Shown here one piece after another: positions 1 through 10,100 of a stretch of DNA of 64,000 bases; position 1 is the first letter of the stretch; the number at the start of each line of letters is the position of its first letter. The notes under the pieces were generated by a model. It was given only the letters and a program-made list of their open reading frames with translations, was not told the origin of the DNA and made no database searches. The DNA comes from Pholiota molesta. Taxonomy: Eukaryota; Basidiomycota; Agaricomycetes; Agaricales; Strophariaceae. The position numbers and the translations under genes were made by a program. The stretch is taken from contig JACGCK010000013.1 of NCBI GenBank assembly GCA_014925825.1, forward strand, positions 619,044 through 683,043, written 5' to 3'.

Positions 1-2687
1 TGGGAGTACATGGAGGAGGTCGACCCGATAAGTGCGTTCGTTTTGGCCCTTCCTTTTTGATTCTGCGCTGACCTTGGGGTGGGTGGCTACAGGCAAGCAG
101 TGTATCTTGACCATCACGCGTCCAACAGGAGCGACCCGGTCGTACAAGTCGGACATTGGGTTCACGCGCAGGGCGGAGGCCAAGGGCCAGGCGGCGCAGA
201 TTGCGGTCGATATGGGCGCCCTTGATTTCATTGTTTCAGGCGACTCGGACGCTTTGAAGGCGAAGAAGGGGCTCCTGCTGAATCCGTTCGATGTCGAGAT
301 TGATAACCCAGACGCGGAGGAGGCGCCTGCCACTGGAGTGGTTCCGAGGTGGAATCTTGGAGAGGAACCGCTGAAGAAGATCGAAGACTGCTGTAAGGAA
401 TGGAGGCTGGGCAAGGTCAAGCCACACTGGGTGTTGTATAACGACACGAAAAATAAGAAAAGTACGCTTTCTGCCCTATCATATCCTGACGTCGCTCACA
501 TATCATACAGAACACGGAGCGGCTTTGCGTATATCGCTGAATGCACACCTGTTTAAGTCCTATTCCGTCGATCCAGTGCACAACAGCGTGCGCGCGGCGA
601 AGATCGCTTGCGCCAAAGTCGCCCTCGATGAAGGTGTCATTGACTTCATACAATTCGGAAACGGCCAAACGGAACCCCCAAGCCCGTTGATGACGGGCAT
701 GAAGATGCCAATAATGGGCTTCGAGACACGCCCCCGCCACCCACCAAGGGTGTTACTCTGCAAGAGTTTTACGAGACTCTTCCCCAGCCATTCCCGGAAG
801 ACGTTGGAGAAGCGTCGGCCGCGGAGATCAACGCGCCTGCTTGGCTGAACGTCACGCTTCAGTCAGCGAGAGGTGGGCGCCTGGTGTCAGGTTTTACACC
901 GGTTGTCGACGGTATTCATAAATGTGGGTCTATGCTTGTTTTTTTATATATTTTTTCGGAAATCCTCGTGTTAACAACTTGATAGTGCACGGGTGTATTT
1001 TACGAATCGATCGACCCGAAGAAACGAGGACCTACTTGGTTGATCCCCAATTTCCTAAACGCTCGGATGCCAGGTCGGCCGTCTGTCTTTTGGCCATGTC
1101 TCAGGCGTAGGCAACTATATCCGTGGGCTAAAGGAGGAAACAGAGAATAAGCTTCCAGCTGATAAACGGAAGCTCGCAAATGAAAAGGTTCTCCAGGTAC
1201 TCTCTGCTGAATGTGGTAAAGTTCGACAGGGCAATCGTCTTGCGTTCACTTTCACAAGTGAACGAGATGGTGAGTGTTTTCATATCTTATTTTTTGAGGT
1301 TGATAAAGCCCTGATATTCACTGCTTAATATAGCCTTTGGATGTACTCTGAAAGCTGATATCTCTTCCAACCCGACGAGCCGGACGTCCGAGAATACACT
1401 GTGAAATCGGAATATCGAACGAAGGGTGACGCTAAAGCTGCTGTGGCTTATCACGCTGCGGAACAGGGTTTGGTCGATCTCTTACGTTTCAGAGGAGGCC
1501 CTCTACCTGCCGACTATGTGCCATTCTGGGAGGCTCAGATCAACGGCAGTGGAGATAACTATGTTCCGAAGCGGAAAGAGTTTGAGCGCTATGTCAAAGG
1601 GGATTCCCGGAACCCCAAGAAGCGCAAGAAAGGTAATGGCAATGGCTCTGAACAAGGCGAAGGCTCTGTGGAGCTGCCTCCTAGGAAACTTCAGAAGCCG
1701 CCGGTAGACCTACCGGCCAAACCGCCGACTGTAATGCCGCCTGGCATGCCTCAGAGTAATGCGCGGTGGAAGAAACCTCATGCAACTGGATCCAGAGGTC
1801 TTGGTTTCGCCAACGCTTATGCTGGTGCAGGGCGTTCGGTTGGCCAAGACCGGTCTGGAAACAGAAGCGGAGGAGTCGCCCGCCATCCCCCAGGTCATCG
1901 ACATGTGGGTCCCTCTGCTGCAGGTTCACCGCATATTCATATGCCTCCTCACGCAAATCCTTATGACGATCGGATGGGCTATAGACCTGGGCCTGGATAT
2001 CAAGCCGCTCCGGGATATAGTCATCCTGATCCTTATGGAAATAGCTACCCTCCTCCTTACCCGCCTCCTCCTGCTCAGAGTCATTATCCTGGCGCTACGT
2101 ATCCTTCTCCCGCTGTGCCTCCTCAGCATCAGTATGCTGGATACTACGGAGCTCAGGCATCCGCTCCTGCCACTCCTCCACATACATCATATGGACAATA
2201 TACGTATCCGCATCCCAATCAGTATTCACCACCGTATCCTCCGGCCTCAGCTCCTTATCCGGGCCCCTATTCTCCTCACCCTCCTCCGCACCCTGCTATG
2301 TATTCTCCTCCGCCCCCGCCACCATTAGCGCATTCTCATTCTAGTAGTTATTCGCACCCGCCTGTAGACTACCGAGCACAGCATCCCGCTCAGTCGCCTC
2401 CTGCGCATCCGCCATCCCCTCCGCGTTATTCACATCACGTATCTTACCCGTCTCACCCTGTTGACGTTAATTCGTATGAAGCAGGGCCGCAGGCGACCAA
2501 TCGCAGACGGCATAGCACCGTCGCTGACTTTCGAAGTCGCGATGATTGGTACCCGCCTCGTGGACCTGATGGGGTGCCGCCGCCTCGTCTCCCGTCGCGC
2601 GGACCGCAGGAGGATGGGACTGGATGGCAGTCGAGCGATCGACCTCAAGGTGCATGGCTTGGATCTCCTTCCTATGAACATTACTGA
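1..2687 (+). CDS. dsRBM-like repeat protein with Pro/Tyr-rich tail (5' partial, frame breaks)
   Basis: A multi-exon gene, open to the left edge; an ATG at 10 could be its start (first intron about 32-91). Four copies of a roughly 50-residue unit are visible, from about 92, 513, 970 and 1340. Each has a [Q/H/F]GC-x-L-x-I strand, then an R-x-Y-x-V strand, a basic K/R-x-D/E-A-K/R-x-A-A helix and a G-x-x-D-F-I end. This resembles the last strand and helix of a double-stranded-RNA-binding motif, so RNA binding is an inference. The last exon (about 1338-2687) ends in a long low-complexity tail rich in P, Y, H and S. The frame slips by one missing base near 657, 1101 and 1368, at points where translation in the next frame continues the pattern, so the copy is either decaying or carries sequence errors. 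The exon 1/2 junction near 431-511 was not resolved. No named ortholog recognised. Confidence 0.55.
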
Positions 2688-3179
2688 ATAACAATGAAAG
2701 GTTATTCATCGCAGAATGGCTGAATTCCTGATGTCTGGGTAGACCCTCGTAGCTGGTTGATCATTTTGCCATCATGGGTGAATGCTATGGGACATATTGG
2801 GAGGCTTCCGAAGCGGGTACTGACACGCCGCAGGCTGTATCATGGGCGACATCATGCTTGGGTGTTTTGTACCATTGTCATATCCTGTTCAGTGTCCACC
2901 ATCTACCTTTCTTTCTTGGCTTTACATATCGTATTGCCTTGTATCAATATTTTTATTCGTAATGACTCATAACATGAATCCCTTTCCCTCGCGGTGGGTT
3001 GATATCTTCCAAGGTGTAGGATTGAGGCTGGAGTTCAACTTCAATTGAATTGTTCAGGATCATATGCATGACCAAATTTGTTCTATGATTTATGGTGTCA
3101 CGAGAACAGCTTTCGACTGGCCGATAACCGATATCTCTCCTTTCTTTACTTGACCTCATCCATCGGCGTGGTATTGACG
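2688..3179. other. Intergenic, dsRBM-like gene to PhyH gene
   Basis: No coding signal. It holds the 3' flank of the repeat-protein gene and the promoter of the dioxygenase gene. No repeat or RNA gene seen. Confidence 0.5.
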
Positions 3180-4295
3180 ATGGGCCATAAAACTCTCTAC
3201 GACGTTGAAGGCTACGTTGTTATTCCGAATCTCATAGCACCAGAAGATCGGCATGAACTCGAGAAAGCTTGCGACAGAACGATCAGGCGCACACGCAACG
3301 GGCTGTGGCCATATCGTCGAACCGTTGGAAGGCAGTTCCCGCCGTTCGACAACGATAACCCTGATTCTTGGGGCGTACAGCATCTTATGCATCCAGACCT
3401 AAAGGAGCCGGCGTTTGTCAAGTGGTATACTTCTCCGCTGTTTCTGCAAGCAGTCACGGAACTTTTGGACTGTAATGAAAATGATTTACAGATGGGTAAG
3501 TGATGCAATGGCATTTGATGTGATGAGATATCTGATTTCTGTGCTTTGGCTACCGTTAGAGCTCTTGAATCTTCTTATAAATCCTGTCTCGCATGATTTT
3601 GCTTTGCGATGGCATCGTGATGATATACCAGAAGACGCTTCAGCGGAAGAAGAGCAGAAGGCGCTTAAAAATTGGCAATACGGCGTATGTATCATCATTA
3701 ATTGTTGGAGTCTGCACATAGGCGCTAATAGACGGTAATCTACTCCTATAGGTGCAGTGGAATACGTATGTTTCCTACAATACTTGCACTCTCCAATGAC
3801 CTTACTGATGTCATTCTTGACAGTGCGCTATTCACCGACTCTTGTCTCTTCATTGTCCCAAGATCGCATAAGATTCCACGGACCGAAAAACAGCGCTTAC
3901 TATCTTTGGGTCAGGTTCCAGAAAATCCGTTGGACATGCCAGGATGCATTCAACTTGTATTACAGCGTCAGTTACAAAAATTCTCTATCGACACGCTTTA
4001 GCTGACTTGAAATATGACAGCCGGGGAAACAGTGTTCTACAACTCCAATATTCTGCATTGCGCGGCGTACAACTCCAAGGAGCCCCGCGCTACTCTGCAC
4101 GGCTGTATGGGTGACATCAAAGGCGGGGTCTCGAGAGCTAGAAATATTCTCCAACACGGTCTCGAGTGGATGAAAGGAGAAGCATTCCAGGATACTCTCC
4201 CAGAAGGGACTGCAAAGGCTATGCTGAAGAACCTTGTTACCATGTACAATAACGCCCCACGAGAATTGGCGACTAGTTTTTCTCTGAAGAACTGA
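3180..4295 (+). CDS. Phytanoyl-CoA dioxygenase (PhyH) family protein
   Basis: Non-heme Fe(II)/2-oxoglutarate oxygenase of the PhyH family; the substrate cannot be read from sequence. Exons 3180-3495, 3560-3684, 3752-3765 (a 14-nt microexon), 3824-3966 and 4021-4295 join in frame to 290 aa. The N-terminus has the usual opening (YDVEGYVVIPNL). The facial triad is visible: HRD in 'LRWHRDD' at the start of the exon 2 core, and the distal His in 'NILHCAAYN' in exon 5. The Arg of 'EPRATLHG' is placed for the 2-oxoglutarate carboxylate. 'LFIVPRSHKIPRT' is the typical PhyH strand before the lid. The ATG at 3180 is the first in-frame Met before the conserved start. All introns are GT-AG and 53-67 bp. 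No frame break or missing catalytic residue, so it is probably active. SUMO lies 575 bp downstream on the same strand. Confidence 0.9.
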
Positions 4296-4870
4296 GTTTA
4301 ATTGCTAAAAAATATCAAATTCCTTCCAACAGCTACCATGGTCTTGACTCTCTGTAGTGTTAGTGGTATCAAAGCCAATTCGTGCGAAAGGCAAAGGACA
4401 TACTTAATAGTAGTTACTGGTTACTTGCACTGATCGCCAATGCTAGGTAGTAGGGTTGTCTTGAATTGCTTTCCCCTCCATGTTTTTTAGAGTAAGATTG
4501 GTTTAAGACTGGTTTAGGACTGACTGTCATGTCAAAAACCATCGTTTTCTAGAGGGGTTTTGTTTCTGGATATGTATGCGACTAAATTGGCCGAACATTT
4601 GACTGCTTTAACACTCCTGCGCCTCCAAAAGCATGTCAATATAACCTAACGAAAAGACATCGATTATGTTGTAGAGCGTGACAATGGAAAAATAACAGTA
4701 TCATAATGATCGCCGTGGGATTTACGGTCACACCCACGTGAGCGCGCCAGAATGGTCACATCGCCTCTTTCCTTCTCTCCACCACAAGTAATTATCCACG
4801 TCGGATCTACCCTCCCAGAGCGTAACTCTAAAGGCCAACCTTCTACATCCTGATTACCACACCTTGAACC
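4296..4870. promoter_or_regulatory. Intergenic region and SUMO promoter
   Basis: AT-rich 3' flank of the PhyH gene followed by a more GC-rich, pyrimidine-rich stretch just upstream of the SUMO start. A palindromic CACGTG (E-box type) lies at 4735-4740, about 135 bp before the ATG. A regulatory role for it is inference. Confidence 0.35.
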
Positions 4871-5472
4871 ATGTCACAAGAAGCAGAAGACGTTAAGCCC
4901 AAGCTCAACCTCAACATCTCCCATGATGGCACGCGTATGTTAGCCGGTGCTTCTGGCAATAACGCGTCAAGTTAACGGCTGATGGGGCTTTTCTCTTTCT
5001 TTGTGGCTAGAAATTACTGTGAAAGTGAAGACGAACATGAAGTTCGCGAAGATCTTTGAAGCTGCCGAGGTGTGTACCCTCTGATTTAGATCTAGACGCC
5101 CCAAAGCATCTTACAATCTTTTTCACAGAAACGGTTTGGCAAGGAACCTGGTGCGTCTCTTGAGGAATAGTACCTTCTTGACTCTAATTGCAGACTTTCT
5201 CCTTTTGCTTGCTTACTACCTTGCCAGGGACCTTCAAGTTCACCTATGAGGGGCAACGAGTGGGCAAAGAAGATACACCGGCAGGGGTATGTCATCTTTC
5301 TACGCCTATATTCTATGTCAATACTTAACATCATATCCAGCTGGGCATGGAAGACGGAGACCAAATAGATGCATTTTTGGAGCAGGTGCGTGACATATTG
5401 TGCGCAATTCCGCCAGTTGTACTGAACATTCTATTTCTGTAGCTGGGCGGCGGATCTCCAATACCACTATAA
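4871..5472 (+). CDS. smt3: SUMO (small ubiquitin-like modifier, Smt3 ortholog)
   Basis: Six small exons (4871-4934, 5011-5069, 5129-5150, 5228-5286, 5341-5385, 5443-5472) join in frame to a 92-aa protein, the usual SUMO length. A short acidic/Lys N-tail (residues 1-15) precedes a beta-grasp fold with the SUMO signatures ITVKVK, FAKIFEAAEKRFG, FKFTYEGQRV and the very typical DTPAGLGMEDGDQIDAFLEQLGG. The C-terminus reads QLGG followed by GSPIPL, so Ulp/SENP-type cleavage should remove a short tail and expose Gly-Gly for conjugation. All introns are GT-AG (57-78 bp) with matching phases. No exon is long enough for a simple ORF scan, so the gene is easily missed. Role: nuclear and cytoplasmic post-translational modifier, attached by Aos1-Uba2 and Ubc9. 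Confidence 0.96.
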
Positions 5473-6289
5473 AATGCTGATCCATTTTCTTATCATATCG
5501 CTTTGCTACTTGTATATGTATCCGCATCTCTCAATTTCGGTCTACGCAAGCCAAATAGGCTTCATTGCTCTCAAATCTGTCCGTGATCTAGTCCATCTCT
5601 CTGAGACAGAATAGTCGCAAACTCTCTTAACTTTGTTTCAAATTCGTTCAAAATTTCCACCAATTGGTTAGCGCGCCGTACGTTCTACTCTTTTCAACTG
5701 ATGTTCATGAATCACACTAACCATAGGGGTTCAGTAGCCAGGACATATTGTAACTTGTCCCAGCACTTGAACATGGGTTTTCGATCGAAGGTTAGCATTC
5801 AAGGAGGCATCAAAAGCAGCTTTGAACCAAGATTTGTCTCAATGGACGACAAAATTTGAATCCGCACAGGCTTTGACATTGCAATTTTTGAAGCGCGCAC
5901 AACTTTGAGGCCGCGAGACCTGAACTTTTTGTGTATGTTTCTAATATCAACCTTGCAAGTTGTTAGATTACGACAATTGGGAAAGCTCCGTCGAAATTCG
6001 ATTTTTTCTCTAAACAGACAGACTTTTTCTAGACGTTGATTTATCGACACCGAGACAAGTTCTGGCAGCGCTCGGTGAATCCTCAAATCATCAGCAATAC
6101 CAGTGCAGGTCAAGCATGCACGCACATCTACCGAGGCCGCGGCCTACTAAGAAGGGACAGCGATGGGTACCCAGCACAGCCAAAAGTGAACTAGTCACAA
6201 GGTACGTCGTTCTAATGCACATCGTCGAAACACCTATCACCCAAATATATGTTCATCGGACCATGCTCAACTGAAGTCCTGGCTTATCT
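5473..6289. other. Intergenic, SUMO 3' flank
   Basis: No supported gene. A 108-codon minus-strand frame (5799-6125) shows no recognisable motif and no intron-exon continuation. Confidence 0.4.
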
Positions 6290-6530
6290 ATGGACTTCAA
6301 TATAGTCAGGTTTGTCTGAGCATTGTAAGGATATATACGGAATTTTCTACGCTGAGCTATGTTTCCAGGAGAAGAGGCGGTATAGTACGGGCTTTTCTCC
6401 AATACCATCATCGCCAACAAGGTCCTTTCTCCACTCGCGGTCCATCTCAAGTATACCCTCGTATTGATGCATCTCATCAAACATTAAAATTCTTTCATCT
6501 GTCCTCGGGCCGTTGGGTAAACAAATTCTA
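6290..6530 (+). pseudogene. Atg22-like transporter relic (3' end)
   Basis: Degenerate plus-strand match to the last two exons of the Atg22-like gene at 26.6-28.7 kb. Around 6340-6412 the pieces YAEL, PGEEAV, a TAG stop where the intact copy has Trp, YGLFS and ANK follow in the same order as in the intact gene, with a donor-like gt after 'aacaag'. After an intron-sized gap, about 6490-6520 reads NSFI-x-P-x-x-VG, matching the SSFIGP...VG start of the intact last exon. Frame shifts and the stop make it non-functional. It lies tail-to-tail with the mpaB-family gene at 6632-8685, the same arrangement as the 22-29 kb pair but inverted. Confidence 0.6.
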
Positions 6531-6631
6531 CTACGAATAAAAATCTGAACATAGATGATCGGTATAATTATCACACCCAAAGTTGAGCGTTCCGTGTTAA
6601 CGGGCCTGTGATTTGTCTTGAATTCAGTTAT

Positions 6632-8685
6632 TCAACCCGTTGACTTTCTCCCATCCAACGACCATGGCCCGGCTACTGGACAGCCTTGCAGTTTCGCGGC
6701 ATTTCGCATGACCTCTTCGTGGCCAACTAAAATGAAACAAGTTATTGTAAAATGCTGCACAAGCATACTTTATGCACCAACCGTCCTCATATCTAGCCGG
6801 TCCCTGGATTAGTTCTGTGTCAGCTACATATGTACTAAAGTATAACGGAACTGAACTACACACCATTTCTTCGAGGCGGTAACCTCCACTCTTCAGCCTA
6901 TGCAGCGTCAAGCTACGTCAAATAGAATAGAGGAAGATAATGCGCACCGGGGGCTGGGCACTTCTAGAAACCAACCAAGTTTGACAAATAATTTATCCAT
7001 GTAATATCCTATAGTCGAGGAGGACTCGGATCTGTACCACGGACGGGCTGCATATCTAATAAAACGGAAGAACATTGGAAATATGGGAAAACTTATGAAA
7101 AGTAGATCCATAGTTAGGAAATTACTCACCTATTAGGGTGCATGCGAGGACATTCCCCTGGTTTGACATTGTGAAGGGGTCCGGGTTCGACCGTATATAC
7201 ACCAGAAATACGAGGAGGCAGCAAGAAGCGCTGAACGAAATTGGACATAGACATGGAACCTTTCACTACAGTGCGAAGCAGCCACGACTGTTTTTTATAC
7301 CTGTTTTTGTGTCAGAAATTCTGACTGCTGAAAAGAACGAATGATTGCGTTTCACATACATCATAGCTTCCCTCGTAATATCGTCTAGCAAACAAACAAC
7401 GATTTTGACTCCGAACGCTCTCAAGCCAAACGCTTCGGGCACTGGGCACAGAAGTTCATCGAGTGTATATCCAGCAACGATTCTGTTGGTCTCTGCTGGG
7501 ACCATATAGGTGTTTTCATACGCCTGATATGATTTATATTCGAGGTCAACACTGCCTTATTTCAATTGTTGACAATCGGTACAAACCTTGCTCCATGCCA
7601 TCATTTCTTCGATGCTTCCAGGGATATCCTGAATGTTCATCCTTTTGCCTATTTCAGCCCAGAAGACGTAGAAGGCATGCTTTTCGAGAGGGGACAAGGA
7701 GCGCCACCCGTAACGATCGGACCAATACTAAATGAAGAATAATTGCTGAGATTAATATTCCGTAGTACAGGCTGGTCACTTTAGATATAATGTGCTTACG
7801 ATAGCCTCTAAGGCGAATAGACATAGAGTGTACAGGTGATCACTGTTCGACTGGTGACAGGTGGCGTTGAGATGATCTCAGTTTAAATGCATTGCAGGAG
7901 AAAGATTGGCTTTTGAACATACGATTTTATATTTCGAATGCATCCAGTTCACTCTAGCCAATGCGATATTTGCTCGCGGATCCTCTGCTGGCTTTACGTT
8001 CGGGCCTGTATTCATCGAAGAAAATGAAGGATCCGTGAATCCCGAGATAGGGCAGGTGGTCCAGGTTGCTGGGGATATACCAATACCATTGAAAATCAGG
8101 TTAGATAAGGATAGAGTATATGCTCACATATCAGAATATCTGTCTATTACCACAGCCCCCATCCATTAGGGAGAGAGAAAAAACTGCAATAATCCACAAA
8201 TAATACACGTACATCAGCATATCGTCGCGAGATATTTTCTTTCGAACTCAGCTCCTTGGTCGAAGCAAGGAGCTTCGAGATCGATGGCTGGTTGAAGAGC
8301 ACATTCAGCTACTACTTTTATAAAACGGAACAGCAAAAAAGAGATGTACAATAGCGTATGTCTTGAAGAGTGCAAATGAGAGCGCCTTATGCACGAGAAA
8401 TGGCATATCATACACGGTAGATAGGTGTATGATTTCCTGGGCTTCTTGAGGATTTATCGCACCGAGACCATTGTTCCACTTGGGTCCATATTTACGGTGG
8501 ATAGCATTGTAACGTCGCCAGCGCAATGCCCGCACAACCACCAGCCATAGAATGAATCCTCCAGCGACTGTTGTTACAGTGGTAAGACGGGGCAGAAGGT
8601 CGAGCGCTTCTGATTGGCTTGGTAAATGGCGAAGTAACCATTGGGTTGTAGTAGAAAAGGTATCAAGAGGATGGCCACTCTCCAT
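6632..8685 (-). CDS. mpaB / rubber-oxygenase family protein (copy 1)
   Basis: Member of the ER-bound oxygenase mpaB / rubber oxygenase catalytic-domain family (DUF2236 type), heme-dependent oxidative cleavage enzymes; the substrate is unknown. Start ATG at 8685, stop at 6632-6634, about ten exons. The N-terminal exon (8685 to about 8350) encodes WLLRHLPSQ, a membrane segment at about residues 35-52, then RRYNAIHRKYGPKWNNGLG. Later exons give SISKLLASTKEL (about 8230-8280), CPISGF and ANIALARVNWMHSKYKI (about 7915-8075), YGWR-SLSPLEKHAFYVFWAE (about 7650), VAGYTLDEL with LLDDITREAMM (about 7375-7500), NVKPGECPRMHP (about 7150) and AARPWYRSE (about 7040). The C-terminal NAAKLQGCPVAGPW ends at the stop. 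No frame break seen, so it is probably functional. It is a paralog of the gene at 22344-24412. Confidence 0.85.
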
Positions 8686-10100
8686 CGTTCTGAACTTGTC
8701 AGAATTGAATAGCGGTCAACTGGTCAGTACTCAGTAGCGAGGAAAGCCTCGTTATATATCAAACTTAAACGTCCATTTCAGGACGGGAAGCCGCAACGTA
8801 AGTACCATCTTTTTCGGCTGACGATGGGCCAAGTCGCATTGGATTGCATTAATAGTACAATCATGAGCGCTGAACATGTCAATGAAAAATCACATGCCTT
8901 CTCGTACATGTTTCTTTAGTTGGGTTCGAGCATTGCGCCAACATTCGATGTTTTCAATGTTCAAAAATCTTACAAGTACTTATAACAAACCCTTCGTCCA
9001 TAGCGTTGTAATTCAGATTTTTCCAATGAACAGATGTGTTCACAGAATCGCAATACTGACAGAGATGTGCACATCTCCTGGGTAATGACCCAATGACCGA
9101 TCAAGTACATTACTCCAACTTGTGGGCGACTTGTGGGTAACGCGCACATTACACACCGCCTTATGTGCACATCCCATGACATATGCATGACAGCGTCCCC
9201 TAGCCTCCACTCCGCGGCATCTCCACGGCATCCAGCCGAGGTTTGTACGGCCACTTGGCAATTGCGTGCAACTATATTTGTTTCCAAAATTCCACCTGCC
9301 CGAATCCCAGATAGAGAATACAGTATACTGCCGCTGATAATCATGTTATGATTGCATGATTAGATAGTCTACGGTAGATATTGTGACCGGAATAATCCTA
9401 GATAATTCTGGAAGCTGATTGTTGAATTTTGCAGTTCATCGTGAGGCTCTCAGCCTTGAGAGCTTGAGCGCTTGAGCGCTTGAGCACCTGAGCGCTGATC
9501 ATGAGCTATGAATAGAAAATCAATTATAGTACGTCTGTCAGCCAGTATGTTGACATTCATTGCAGACATCCTGCATCTAGTAGAGCAAGGTGTCGGGACA
9601 AGTTTAGTTGGCACTAAGTAATAGAAATCTTTTCACTTACTACTGACCCTCAACTTCCAGCAGCTTCCAGATTAAATCTGCGTGAAGTCGTCCCTTGAGG
9701 AAAGCAGTTAGATATATTTAGCACTATTCTTTGCTAATCTGCTCATCCAAAAACCATAAGAAGGTGTAAGGGATTTGCTCTAGTAAGTCTAGTATATGTA
9801 GGAGTGTATGTTGTTTTTTACCGTTTGGGCTTGGCCCTTGGATTAATCCGCACCTCAAATCCCCTTTAACCACATCGATACCTTAGCACTTCGACGTTAT
9901 CTGTTTGGCGATCTCCGCAACCCGTACCGGAAATCCCTGGCGTTTGGGCAACATGCATGCTACAGACATGATCATGCGCTATGTCATATCTATACAATAC
10001 CCCCCCTGCTAGCCCCGAAAAGGCGCCCCAACTCCCATGGGGCACCGTCTCATCGCCTCGAGGGGCAAGTCAAATTTCGAGGCGTCAAGCAGCTCAAAAA
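8686..10100. other. Intergenic, AT-rich
   Basis: No supported gene. Includes the mpaB copy-1 promoter. Small tandem units of 'gcttgagc' occur at 9460-9495, and 'atgtgcacat' recurs at about 9064 and 9170. Confidence 0.4.

Noticed and set aside
7906..8169. 87-codon plus-strand ORF
   Set aside because: Antisense to mpaB copy-1 exons, which read clearly on the minus strand.
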